Shown here in pieces: positions 25,353 through 33,751 of a stretch of DNA of 64,000 nt (its first letter is position 1; every line of letters starts with the position of its first letter). The position numbers and the translations under genes were made by a program. The notes under the pieces were generated by a model. That model searched no databases and was not told the origin of the DNA. It saw nothing but the letters and a program-made list of their open reading frames with translations. Source of the stretch: Sphingomonas sp. UNC305MFCol5.2 (GTDB lineage Bacteria; Pseudomonadota; Alphaproteobacteria; Sphingomonadales; Sphingomonadaceae); contig NZ_JOOE01000002.1 in assembly GCF_000712135.1 (NCBI RefSeq), positions 186,001-250,000 of the forward strand. Direction: 5' to 3'.

Positions 25353-26108
25353 TCACATCTCCGCCAGCACTGCCTCCGCCGCGCCGACCGCCACGGGCGT
25401 GCCGACATCGAACCACAGCCCCTGGTGCACCACGCCCCACAACCGTCCCGCCTCGAGCGCGCGGTTGAAGAACAGGTTCGTCGAGAACGGCCCCTCGGGC
25501 CAGTCGCGGATCAGCCGCGGCGAGAGGATCGAGACGCCGATGAACACGAACGGTGCCAGCCGGCCGGGCTTGCGCCGCTCGGTGATCCGCCCCATCGCGT
25601 CGAGCCGGAAATCGCCCTGTCCCCCATGGCAATTGGCGCGCGCGAGCGGGATCAGCAGCAGCAATGCGTCCATCCGATCGTCGTCCCACTGCGCCGCGAG
25701 CGCGCGGATCGCGTCGATTGGCCCATCGATCCACAGATTGTCGCTGTTGACGCATAGGAACGGCTTGTCGCCGATCATCTCGCGCGCCTGGACGATCCCG
25801 CCGCCGGTCTCCATCAGCTGCTTGCGTTCGTCGGAGATCAGGACCTCGATGTCCTTCACCCGCGCCTTGAGATGCGCCTCCATCTGGTCGGCGAGATAAT
25901 GGACGTTGACGATCGCGCGCTTCACGCCCGCGGCGCGCAGGTGATCGATGCTGTGATCGATCAGTGCCTTGCCCGCCACTTCGACCAGAGGCTTGGGCCG
26001 CGTCGCGGTCAGCGGGCGCATCCTTTTGCCGAGCCCGGCCGCCATCACCATCGCGGTTTCGGGCACTGCCGCCTCGGGCTGCGGCCGCAGCGAATAGATC
26101 GCGGTCAT
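25353..26108 (-). CDS. murU: N-acetylmuramate alpha-1-phosphate uridylyltransferase-like nucleotidyltransferase
   Basis: 251 residues from ATG 26108, which overlaps the amgK stop (ATGA). The start of a sugar-1-phosphate nucleotidyltransferase is visible (VMAAGLGKRMRPLTATRPKP), then LMETGGGIVQA and FLCVNSDNLW. MurU turns MurNAc 1-phosphate and UTP into UDP-MurNAc, letting cells recycle cell-wall sugar without MurA. Pairing with an AmgK-type kinase is the main reason for the specific name; on sequence alone it could be a related mannose- or glucose-1-phosphate enzyme. Confidence 0.85.
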   Translation of the reverse strand: MTAIYSLRPQPEAAVPETAMVMAAGLGKRMRPLTATRPKPLVEVAGKALIDHSIDHLRAAGVKRAIVNVHYLADQMEAHLKARVKDIEVLISDERKQLMETGGGIVQAREMIGDKPFLCVNSDNLWIDGPIDAIRALAAQWDDDRMDALLLLIPLARANCHGGQGDFRLDAMGRITERRKPGRLAPFVFIGVSILSPRLIRDWPEGPFSTNLFFNRALEAGRLWGVVHQGLWFDVGTPVAVGAAEAVLAEM

Positions 26109-27079
26109 TCGCCGACGATGGCGAGGGGGTCGCCGCGCAGCTCGACGGGAACATTGGCGTCGAACCAGTCGGCCACGGGCTTGAGCGCCGGATGCTTCAG
26201 GTCGCGCTCCAGATAGCCCCAGACGCGCGGGCACAGCCCCGGATAACGCGGCTTGCCGTCGCGCTTCCACAGCCGCGTGAAGATGCCGACGATCTTGGCG
26301 TTCCGCTGCGCGCCGAGCACGTGATAGGCCACGTCGAAAGCGTCGCCCGCGCCTGTGATCCTCTTGTAGCGGTCGAGCATCGCGGTCTCGAGCTCGGGCG
26401 CCACGTCGCGCCGCGCGTCCTGCAGCAGCGAGACGAGGTCATAGGCTGGATGCCCCGCCAACGCGTCCTGGAAATCGAGCAAGCCCAAACTCTCGCTGCC
26501 CTCGATCAGCATGATGTTCTCGGCATGGTAATCGCGCAGCACCGTGACGGGCGTGTGACCCGCGAGCAGCGGCGCGAGTACCGCATCCCACGCATCGACA
26601 TAGCCCTGCATGTCGACTTCGAGACCCACCGCGGGGGTGTACCATTCGGGCAGCAGTCCCGCCTCGCGCTGATATTCGGCAAGGTCATAAGCGCGGATGT
26701 CCGCCGCCTCGTGCTGGCCCAACCGGATCAGCAGATCGACTGCTTCCTCGTAGAGCCGCAGCTCGCTCTCAGGTGCGGCGTCCACCGTCTCGCGCAGCCG
26801 CGCATCTCCGAAATCCTCGAGCAGGACGAGACCGTGTACGAGATTCTCCGCGAGGATCGACGGCGCCGCGAAGCCGCGTCCGGTCAGCCAGCGCGCGATC
26901 GATATGAACGGGCGCGGGTCCTCGTGCGGCGGCGGCGCGTCCATCAGGATCGCGCTGCGGTCGTGATGGACGACGCGGAAATAGCGCCGGAACGAAGCGT
27001 CGCCGGCGAGCGGCCGGATCTCGGCTCCCTCCCATCCGGCGGCAATCAGGAAGTCGGGCGCCGCGGCGGGCGGATTCAT
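26105..27079 (-). CDS. amgK: N-acetylmuramate/N-acetylglucosamine anomeric kinase (phosphotransferase family)
   Basis: 324 residues from ATG 27079, which overlaps the tsaE stop by four bases; longer in-frame starts lie inside tsaE. It is an aminoglycoside-phosphotransferase-fold kinase: PLAGDASFRRYFRV is the nucleotide loop, VLRDYHAENIML the catalytic loop, and LLDFQDALAGHPAYDLVSLL the metal-binding segment typical of AmgK. The enzyme phosphorylates the anomeric carbon of MurNAc or GlcNAc, feeding MurU, whose gene follows directly. Confidence 0.88.
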   Translation of the reverse strand: MNPPAAAPDFLIAAGWEGAEIRPLAGDASFRRYFRVVHHDRSAILMDAPPPHEDPRPFISIARWLTGRGFAAPSILAENLVHGLVLLEDFGDARLRETVDAAPESELRLYEEAVDLLIRLGQHEAADIRAYDLAEYQREAGLLPEWYTPAVGLEVDMQGYVDAWDAVLAPLLAGHTPVTVLRDYHAENIMLIEGSESLGLLDFQDALAGHPAYDLVSLLQDARRDVAPELETAMLDRYKRITGAGDAFDVAYHVLGAQRNAKIVGIFTRLWKRDGKPRYPGLCPRVWGYLERDLKHPALKPVADWFDANVPVELRGDPLAIVGE

Positions 27080-27519
27080 GTCAGGAGCCATCGATCCCTC
27101 CATGCCGCGGGTACCTTCGCTGTCAAGGCACGCGCGCCATCCGGCGTCAGTTCCAGGCTGAGCCACAGCGCGTCGTGCCAATAATCTTCGCCCAGCCGCT
27201 CGGGCCATTCGACGATCAGCAGCGAATCTTCGCGTGCCTCGTCGAGCCCCAATTCCTCGGCCTCCTCGGGCTCCTCGATTCGATAGAGATCGACGTGCAG
27301 CACCGGGAAGCGCACGTGCGGCGGGTCATAGGGTTGGACGATCGCGAAGCTCGGGCTCGGCGCTTCCTCTTCCAGTCCGAGTGCGGCGAGCAGCCCCCGC
27401 GCGATACTCGTCTTGCCCGCCCCGAGCGGCCCCGAGAGCGCGATCACGTCGCCCGGCCGAACGACGGCAGCGAGCCTTTCGCCAAGCGCCAGCGAATCTT
27501 CTGGGGAGGAAAGCCGCAT
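27076..27519 (-). CDS. tsaE: tRNA (adenosine(37)-N6)-threonylcarbamoyltransferase complex ATPase subunit TsaE
   Basis: 147 residues from ATG 27519 (a TTG directly before it could also serve). TsaE is the small ATPase that helps TsaB and TsaD make the t6A base at position 37 of ANN-decoding tRNAs. The P-loop is LSGPLGAGKTSIARGLL, followed by SPSFAIVQPY and HVDLYRIEEPEEAEELG, all typical. It follows the DivL-like gene by 16 bases and overlaps amgK, so all are one transcript. Confidence 0.94.
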   Translation of the reverse strand: MRLSSPEDSLALGERLAAVVRPGDVIALSGPLGAGKTSIARGLLAALGLEEEAPSPSFAIVQPYDPPHVRFPVLHVDLYRIEEPEEAEELGLDEAREDSLLIVEWPERLGEDYWHDALWLSLELTPDGARALTAKVPAAWRDRWLLT

Positions 27520-27535
27520 CAAAATCCGACTTGCT

Positions 27536-29872
27536 TCATCGCGGCAGCTCCACCGTCACCAGCGTGCCTTCGCCAGGTTCGGAGATCAGTTCGATCCGTC
27601 CACCATGCGCCTCGACGAACTGCTTGGCGAGCGGCATGCCGAGCCCCAGCGCGCGCTCGCCGTTGCGCGAGAAACCATGTTGGGCGAAGCTGTCGAACGC
27701 CTTGGACACCGCTTCCGCGCTCATCCCCGGCCCATTGTCGGAGACGATCACCCGCGCGACTTTCTTGTTGCCGTCGAGATGCAGCAGCACGCGCCCATTC
27801 TCCGGGGTGCAGGCCACTGCATGCCGCAGCAGATGCTCGATCACTTGCCGCAGCCGGCGCAGGTCCCCGGTGACGGTGCCCGCCGTCCCCGCATCCTCGA
27901 CCACCAGCTCGATCTTCTTGTTCTTTGCCAGCGGTGCGACCGCTTCGGCGGCGGCATTGGCCGCCAGTTCGAGATCGACCGGCATCTTCTCCAGCGGCGC
28001 GCCCTCGCTCTGCGTCAGATCGAGCACATCGTCGACCAGCGCACTCAGCCGATCGACCGAGACGAGGATCGCCTCGGTATATTCGACTGCACCCTTGGTG
28101 AGCTTCCCCGCAAAACCACCGTGCAGCATCTCGGTGAAGCCCTTGATCGACGTCAGCGGCGTGCGCAGCTCGTAGCTCATGTTCGCGACGAACGCGGTCT
28201 TGACGCGATCCGCCGCCACCAGCGCCTCGTTGCGATCGCGCAGCGCGCTTTCCGCGCGGTGATGATCGGTGGTGTCGAGCATCGTCACCAGCGCGTTGCC
28301 GTCGGGCAGCGGCACCGCGGTGACCTCGAAATGCCTCCCGTCGGCGAACGCCACGCTGCTGCCGCGCGTCTGCCGGTCCTTGGCGGCCATCCCGATCAGA
28401 TCGCCCAGCACATCGGCGCGGCCCGGATTGGTGAGTTTGGGCCCCGCCGCCTTGACCAGCTGGCCGATCTGCGGATGCCCGTCGAGGAAGCTGTCCTCGA
28501 AACCCCAGACCTGGCGGAACTTCCGGTTCCACAATTGCAGCCGCCCCTTGCCGAACACCGCGACCGCTTCGGCCAGGCTTTCCAGCGTCGCGGTACGCAC
28601 CTGTTGCATTTCGCCATGCTCGCGCTGCAGCTCGAATTGCTGGGTGCGATCCTCGAAGATGAGCAACAGCCCGCCCTCCGGCAAAGGCTGCGCGACCACG
28701 CGCAGATGCGCGCCCGCGACGCTCCACGTTTCTTCGACCGCCTCCGGCGCAGTGAACCATTCGCGGCGCTCGGCCTTCCACGCCGGATAGTCGCGCACTT
28801 CGGGAATGCGATTGGCCTCGCGCATCCGATCGAGCACCCGATCGAACTCGGGCCGATCGGCCAGCCATTCGGTCTTCATCGCGAACATGCGGCGGAAGGG
28901 CTGGTTGCAGAACGCCATGGCCCGATCGGGCGCGAATTGCGCCACGCCCGCGGACAGGCGATCGAGCATCGCCCGCTGCGCCTCGCCGAACCGTTTGAGC
29001 CCGCCGCGGAGTTGCTCGAATTCCTCGATGTCGATCGCAAAGCCGGCGACGCCGCCGGTGGGCAGCGGCACGTCGTGCAGCCGCAGCATCCGCCGCGCGC
29101 CGTCGATCGTCGCCGGCATCGCCGTGATCTGCGGCTCGCCGGTGTCGCGCGCGATCGCGGCGTTGGCGAGCGGCCCGCCCAGCCCGGCGCCCTCGACCAA
29201 TTCGAGCCCACGCGCGACCACGTCCTCGCTGTCGCCACCCTCGACTGCGCGGACATAGGCCGAATTTACCATCAACAATCTGAGATCGGGCCCGCGATAC
29301 CACATCGGCATCGGCGCCGCCTCGATCAGCGCGGTCAGCGCGTCGAAGGCCGTCCGAAGCCGAACGCCCTCGCGCTGGAGCCGGTTGATCTCGCTCTGGC
29401 TCTCGGTCGCGTCGAGGAACCACAGCACCACCCCGCCGGGCAGGTGCATCGAATCGCTGGCCCGCTCCCCGATCACCAGCAATGCGCGTTCGGATCCCTG
29501 CGCGCGAACCGACATGCTGAAGGACTGCCCGGCCTTTTGCGCGGCGAGGACATGCTCGGAAAGCACGGCGGCGTCGTCAGCCACCAGTCCGCCCTCGATC
29601 CCGGCAAGATCGGAGAGCTCGCGCGGCAGGAGGTCCAGTCCCAGCCAGTCGGCCAGCCGCCGCGGTACCTCGACCCGCCCGTCGGCACGCACCACCATTG
29701 CCTGCGCCGGCGATCCGGCGACCAGCGCGGCCAGCCGTGCATCCCGGTTGGCGGTTTCGCGTACATCCGCGCGGATCCTCAGGCCGGTGAAGAGCAGCCA
29801 GGTGCCACCGAACAGCAGCAGGGCGAGCACCGCCCCCGCCACTATCGCCGCCGACTGCGGAATCTCGATCAA
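27536..29872 (-). CDS. divL: DivL-like PAS sensor pseudo-histidine kinase
   Basis: About 778 residues from TTG 29872, four bases after GGAGAGG; a TTG at 29911 would add 13 residues. One membrane segment (SAAIVAGAVLALLLFGGTWL) lies at the N terminus, then a long PAS-like region, then HisKA and ATPase domains. The phosphoacceptor box reads ANMSYELRTPLTSIKG: the usual His is Tyr567. This is the signature of DivL of Caulobacter (Tyr550), which binds DivK and controls CckA. The ATPase domain keeps IVSDNGPGMS and LGLGMPLAKQFVEAHGG. Same operon position beside tsaE as I expect for alphaproteobacterial divL. Confidence 0.88.
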   Translation of the reverse strand: MIEIPQSAAIVAGAVLALLLFGGTWLLFTGLRIRADVRETANRDARLAALVAGSPAQAMVVRADGRVEVPRRLADWLGLDLLPRELSDLAGIEGGLVADDAAVLSEHVLAAQKAGQSFSMSVRAQGSERALLVIGERASDSMHLPGGVVLWFLDATESQSEINRLQREGVRLRTAFDALTALIEAAPMPMWYRGPDLRLLMVNSAYVRAVEGGDSEDVVARGLELVEGAGLGGPLANAAIARDTGEPQITAMPATIDGARRMLRLHDVPLPTGGVAGFAIDIEEFEQLRGGLKRFGEAQRAMLDRLSAGVAQFAPDRAMAFCNQPFRRMFAMKTEWLADRPEFDRVLDRMREANRIPEVRDYPAWKAERREWFTAPEAVEETWSVAGAHLRVVAQPLPEGGLLLIFEDRTQQFELQREHGEMQQVRTATLESLAEAVAVFGKGRLQLWNRKFRQVWGFEDSFLDGHPQIGQLVKAAGPKLTNPGRADVLGDLIGMAAKDRQTRGSSVAFADGRHFEVTAVPLPDGNALVTMLDTTDHHRAESALRDRNEALVAADRVKTAFVANMSYELRTPLTSIKGFTEMLHGGFAGKLTKGAVEYTEAILVSVDRLSALVDDVLDLTQSEGAPLEKMPVDLELAANAAAEAVAPLAKNKKIELVVEDAGTAGTVTGDLRRLRQVIEHLLRHAVACTPENGRVLLHLDGNKKVARVIVSDNGPGMSAEAVSKAFDSFAQHGFSRNGERALGLGMPLAKQFVEAHGGRIELISEPGEGTLVTVELPR

Positions 29873-29957
29873 GCCGCCTCTCCGCGGCTTCGCTGCAACA
29901 TCATGGCCCAACCATTAGGCAAAGCGCCGCCGATCGGAAAGCGGCTTGCGCGCGTCG

Positions 29958-30209
29958 CTATGCGCGGGGCTCGTATATGGTCTTGCCGAGAAGCCGGTTG
30001 AGAAGCGGTCGCCGGGTTTGACGGGGCGGCGCGACCGAGGCGAATTCCGGAGTCGCGTTGTCGAGTGGCTCGATCGAGAGCTGCAGCATCAGCCGCCGGG
30101 TCTCGTCCTCCAGCGCCTCTTCCTCGGGCGCGCCCATAGCCAGCCGCAGGATCTCGGCGATCCGTTCGCGCGCGGGCTCGGCATCGAGATGCGCTTCGCT
30201 ATCCCTCAC
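29958..30209 (-). CDS. Hypothetical small protein upstream of divL
   Basis: 83 residues with a GTG start and no clear ribosome binding site. It is acidic and helical in the first half (RIAEILRLAMGAPEEEALED) and ends with a basic stretch. No signal peptide or membrane segment is seen. It is 85 bases before the DivL-like start on the same strand. A possible small ORF ends three bases before it, which could provide coupled translation. I do not recognise the family. Confidence 0.55.
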   Translation of the reverse strand: MRDSEAHLDAEPARERIAEILRLAMGAPEEEALEDETRRLMLQLSIEPLDNATPEFASVAPPRQTRRPLLNRLLGKTIYEPRA

Positions 30210-30212
30210 AAT

Positions 30213-30374
30213 TCAAGGGTCTAACGAAGCGAACCTCCCATCGGTCGCAACACCGGCCGGTTCGCCGGGACGATCCGACGCAAATGCCGGATCGGTCGAC
30301 TGAAGCACCGCCGGTTGCAGCGGAAGCTCGGGCTGCCACTGCGAAATCCGCTGCTGCTTATAGGATTCGAACAA
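30213..30374 (-). CDS. Possible small ORF, 53 residues
   Basis: From a TTG at 30374 to the stop at 30213, encoding FESYKQQRISQWQPELPLQP and a Pro/Asp-rich end. The third codon positions look GC-rich as in real genes here, and the stop lies three bases before the next gene's GTG. There is no clear ribosome binding site and the start is arbitrary. The frame is open as far as 30536, running back through the terminator hairpin. The rest of the 326-base gap holds only that hairpin. Confidence 0.3.
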   Translation of the reverse strand: MFESYKQQRISQWQPELPLQPAVLQSTDPAFASDRPGEPAGVATDGRFASLDP

Positions 30375-30441
30375 ACCGGAGGCCCAAGCCCGCCACGCTG
30401 CCGCAATGCATCCCGGCGCCAGCCTCGCAATTGCGCCGGGC

Positions 30442-30473
30442 AAAAGCAAAGGGGCCCGGCGTTGCCGAGCCCC
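30442..30473 (-). terminator. Intrinsic terminator of the second TonB receptor gene
   Basis: On the minus strand a ten-pair stem GGGGCTCGGC/GCCGGGCCCC (one G-U) with a three-base loop is followed by TTTGCTTTT. It lies about 60 bases after the receptor stop. Confidence 0.8.
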
Positions 30474-30535
30474 TCGCAATTCGCGTGTGTGCCGGCCGCC
30501 GCGCCTCAGGCGAGACGCAGCAGCCACGTCTGGCA

Positions 30536-33500
30536 TCAGAAGAAATTGGCCTTGACGCCCACGAAGAAAGAGCGACCGACGGCGCTGATAGGATAGGCCA
30601 CGGCACCGACATCCGGCTTGCTGTCGAACAGGTTGTTGATGCCGGCATAGATGTTGAAGCGCTCGTCCACGTCATAGCTGGCGAACAGCTCGTGATCCCA
30701 CTTCTCCTTGTACCAGATGAACTCGGCGGGCAGGTAATCCGGGTTTGCCGCCTCCTGTTCGCGCGTAACGCGACGCGTTTTGCTCCACCAGTTGATACCG
30801 TAATTGATCGACAGCGGTCCCTTGGTCCAGCCGAGGTCGAACGTCGCGCTGTACTTGGGCGCCGGGTAAGTGGCCGAGTCGAGCTGGTTCTCGGGATCCG
30901 CTCCCAGGCTCGGCACGAAATTGAGCCGATGCAGGTAATTGCCCCTGAAGCGCAGGTTGAACGTACCAGCGTTGTTGAACGGCTCGAACCGGTAGTCCAG
31001 CGTCACGTCGAGACCCGCGGTTTTGAACGAAGCCACGTTCTGCGGGATCACCTGGTACGACGAGACGAACCCGGTCGTCGGGCTGCGCGTCAGCAACTGG
31101 CAATATACGTTGGTCGTGGTCGGCTGATCATAGCACAGGTCGACGATATCCTGTGCAGTGGAATACTGCACCGCCTGCGTCAGCCTGATATCGTACCAGT
31201 CCGCCGTGACCGACAGCCCCGGAACGAAGCTCGGCCGAAGGACGATGCCCGCGGTCCAGGTCTTGGCCGTCTCTTCGGTCAGATCGGGGTTGCCGCCGCT
31301 GAAGCCGGCAAGGCTGCTGTTCTGCGGCGAGAACGAACTGTTCGCGGGATCGAACGTCGCGGGGTTGATGCCCAGCGCCGTCAGTGCCGCGGTGCAGTTC
31401 GCTGCACGATACGTCGTGCCTTCCGTCAAACGATCGATACCGCACGGATCGGTGATGAACTCGAAGGTGCCGCTCTGCTGCGCATAGAGCTCGCTGATGT
31501 TCGGCGCGCGCACCGCCTGCGAGTAAGTGGCGCGGAACGTGATGTCACGCACCGGCGAGTAGCTGCCGTTGACGTTCCATGTCAGGGTGTTGCCGATCGA
31601 CGAGTAATCCGAGTAGCGGATCGCGCCACCGAGCGACAGGTTCTGCGCGAACGCCATGTCGGAAAGGATCGGCAGGTTGATTTCGCCGAACACTTCCTTG
31701 ACGTCGAACGAACCCGTGTCGACCGAAGCCTGGGAATCGTCGATCAGCCAACCTGCCTGCGACTCCGCCGAAGGAACGAAGCGGCTTTCCTCTTTGCGGT
31801 ATTCCGCACCGATGGCGAAGCCCGGCGCGCCGCCCGGCAGGTTGAAGAACGTTCCGGTGTCGCCCGACAGCACTGCCGACGCGACGTGCTGGCGAATGCG
31901 CGCCCAGCTGGTGTGATCGACCGTCACGAAGTCGAGCGCCGCCTGCGACGGCGTGCCGTTGCCCAGGATGTTGAGCGGCACGCACTGGCCCGGCCGGAAG
32001 CTGACCGGCGCGCCGGTGTAGACGACCGGATTGCCAAGGCTTTCGCCGTTGATGGTGGTCTGCCCCGGCAGGTTGATGCGGCAAGTGACGCCGCCGGCGC
32101 CGTCCGACACCGAATCCAGTGCCGCATAATAGCGGTCCGCGATGCGATCGTTGCGATTGGTGCCGCGCTGGGTCGATTGACCGAACACATAGGACACATC
32201 GTATTTCAGGTTCGACCCCAGGTCGCCCTTGAAACCAACGACGGTGCGCCACAGTTCGCGTTCCATCTCGTACTGGCGAATGCCGAAGTCGAAATTGTCG
32301 CGACTGAACCACGCATCGCCGGTGATCGCGGCCGCACCGTAGCGCTGAGCCAGGAAGTAATTGTCGGCGAACAGCGTCGTGTAGAGGTCGTAGGACGGCT
32401 GCCCCTGGGTGACCGCCTTGGACCGCACATACTTGGCCTCGGCATAGACCTCGAACGCCGGGCTGAACTCGAACCGGCCGAAAGCCTGCGCGACGTGGCG
32501 GCGGCTGTACGGCGTGAAGTCGCCATAATAGCTTTCGCGCGGAGTGCTCGATCCGCCGATCGTGAACGCCGTGCCGGGAACATAGGTGCCCGGATCATAG
32601 ACGCCGCCTTCGCCGGTGAAATCGGGCGCGAAGTCCTGGTCGAGGTCGACCGCGCCGCCAAGCGAGCTGTCGGCCCATAACAGACCGGTGAGCAGGACGC
32701 GGTCGGGAACGTTGGGATTATCGCCCGCGCTGCCAGGCGCGCCGTCGGCCGGATTGCGCTGGAAGGAGTAGCTCGGCCCGGTCCGGCCATAATTCAGGCG
32801 CTTGAGCTGGCTGAACCGATCCGTTTCCTGGAATTCGTAGGTCGCCGTGATATTGCCCCGGCCCCCGGCGAAGTTTTTGCCGGCGGTCACCGCGAAGAAG
32901 CGCGAGCCCGCATCGCCACGCTCCGAAATGTTGTTCTGCGCGCGCAGGCGCAGACCCTCGAAATCCTTCTTGAGGATGAAGTTGACCACGCCGGTCACGC
33001 CGTCCGCGCCATAGACCGCCGACGCGCCGCCGGTCAGAATTTCCACGCTTTGGACCAGATCGGTCGGAATGGTGTTGATGTCGACAGAGGCGATGCCGGG
33101 ATAGCCCGCGACATGCCGGCGACCGTCGACCAGCACCAGCGTGCGGTTGGCGCCCAGGTTGCGCAGATCGAGCAAGTTCACGCCGACATTCTGCGCGCCG
33201 CCGGTGAGTGCCGATCCGGCGACGTCCACATTGCTCTGCGATCCCAGCAACGCGGGGTTGTCGATCAGAAACTCGGTGAGGTTGGTCTTGCCCGATTGTT
33301 CGATGGTTTGGGCCGTGACGATCTGCACCGGATTGGGCAGCGACAGTTCGGGGCGCGCGATGCGCGAACCGGTGACCACGATCTCGGTCTCGGGCGCCTG
33401 GTCCTGGGTGGCCGTAGTCGCGTCGGTCTGCGCCGGATCCGGCGTGTCCTGCGCGAATGCCGGCGTGGCGATCGTCATGGCCAGCAGCGACGAGGCCAGA

Positions 33501-33553
33501 GCGAGGCGCGCGCGGCTAGCCGGCCGACGCGAGCGAACAAGGAAAAACGCCAT
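30536..33553 (-). CDS. TonB-dependent outer-membrane receptor
   Basis: 1005 residues. A signal peptide (LALASSLLAMTIATPAFAQ) precedes a short linker and the plug, which starts ETEIVVTGSRIARPEL and contains VDINTIPTDLVQSVEILTGG and YGADGVTGVVNFIL. The barrel ends GRSFFVGVKANFF with the C-terminal phenylalanine needed for outer-membrane assembly. It is similar in design to the receptor at 12383 but clearly not a recent duplicate. It stands alone behind a roughly 200-base upstream gap and has its own terminator. The ligand is unknown. Confidence 0.94.
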   Translation of the reverse strand: MAFFLVRSRRPASRARLALASSLLAMTIATPAFAQDTPDPAQTDATTATQDQAPETEIVVTGSRIARPELSLPNPVQIVTAQTIEQSGKTNLTEFLIDNPALLGSQSNVDVAGSALTGGAQNVGVNLLDLRNLGANRTLVLVDGRRHVAGYPGIASVDINTIPTDLVQSVEILTGGASAVYGADGVTGVVNFILKKDFEGLRLRAQNNISERGDAGSRFFAVTAGKNFAGGRGNITATYEFQETDRFSQLKRLNYGRTGPSYSFQRNPADGAPGSAGDNPNVPDRVLLTGLLWADSSLGGAVDLDQDFAPDFTGEGGVYDPGTYVPGTAFTIGGSSTPRESYYGDFTPYSRRHVAQAFGRFEFSPAFEVYAEAKYVRSKAVTQGQPSYDLYTTLFADNYFLAQRYGAAAITGDAWFSRDNFDFGIRQYEMERELWRTVVGFKGDLGSNLKYDVSYVFGQSTQRGTNRNDRIADRYYAALDSVSDGAGGVTCRINLPGQTTINGESLGNPVVYTGAPVSFRPGQCVPLNILGNGTPSQAALDFVTVDHTSWARIRQHVASAVLSGDTGTFFNLPGGAPGFAIGAEYRKEESRFVPSAESQAGWLIDDSQASVDTGSFDVKEVFGEINLPILSDMAFAQNLSLGGAIRYSDYSSIGNTLTWNVNGSYSPVRDITFRATYSQAVRAPNISELYAQQSGTFEFITDPCGIDRLTEGTTYRAANCTAALTALGINPATFDPANSSFSPQNSSLAGFSGGNPDLTEETAKTWTAGIVLRPSFVPGLSVTADWYDIRLTQAVQYSTAQDIVDLCYDQPTTTNVYCQLLTRSPTTGFVSSYQVIPQNVASFKTAGLDVTLDYRFEPFNNAGTFNLRFRGNYLHRLNFVPSLGADPENQLDSATYPAPKYSATFDLGWTKGPLSINYGINWWSKTRRVTREQEAANPDYLPAEFIWYKEKWDHELFASYDVDERFNIYAGINNLFDSKPDVGAVAYPISAVGRSFFVGVKANFF

Positions 33554-33693
33554 TACAACTCCCCTTTAAACAAGTGCCCGACTTTTCCGTACTATGTTTC
33601 TACAGTGTTTCCGTTCCCGCTGCGCCGCAACACCAAGTGACAGTTATTGCCACAGTGTATCATTGTTGCAACACACGAACAGCAGCCGAAACG

Positions 33694-33725
33694 AAAAGAG
33701 CCGCGCCTCCTGGTGGAGACGCGGC
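33694..33725 (-). terminator. Intrinsic terminator of ahcY
   Basis: Arms 33700-33710 and 33715-33725 pair over 11 bases (one G-U on the minus strand) around the loop ACCA, followed by TTTT. It lies about 26 bases after the ahcY stop. The remaining bases up to the TonB receptor start (33554-33693) hold no gene; TGTTGCAACA at 33663-33672 is a short palindrome. Confidence 0.75.
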
Positions 33726-33751
33726 CCGTTTTCAGCCGATGCCGAAAAGGC

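Noticed and set aside
28172-28174. Tyr codon in the HisKA box of the DivL-like gene as a sequencing error
   Set aside because: A Tyr at this position is the known hallmark of DivL and the surrounding box and gene context fit DivL, so an error is unlikely.
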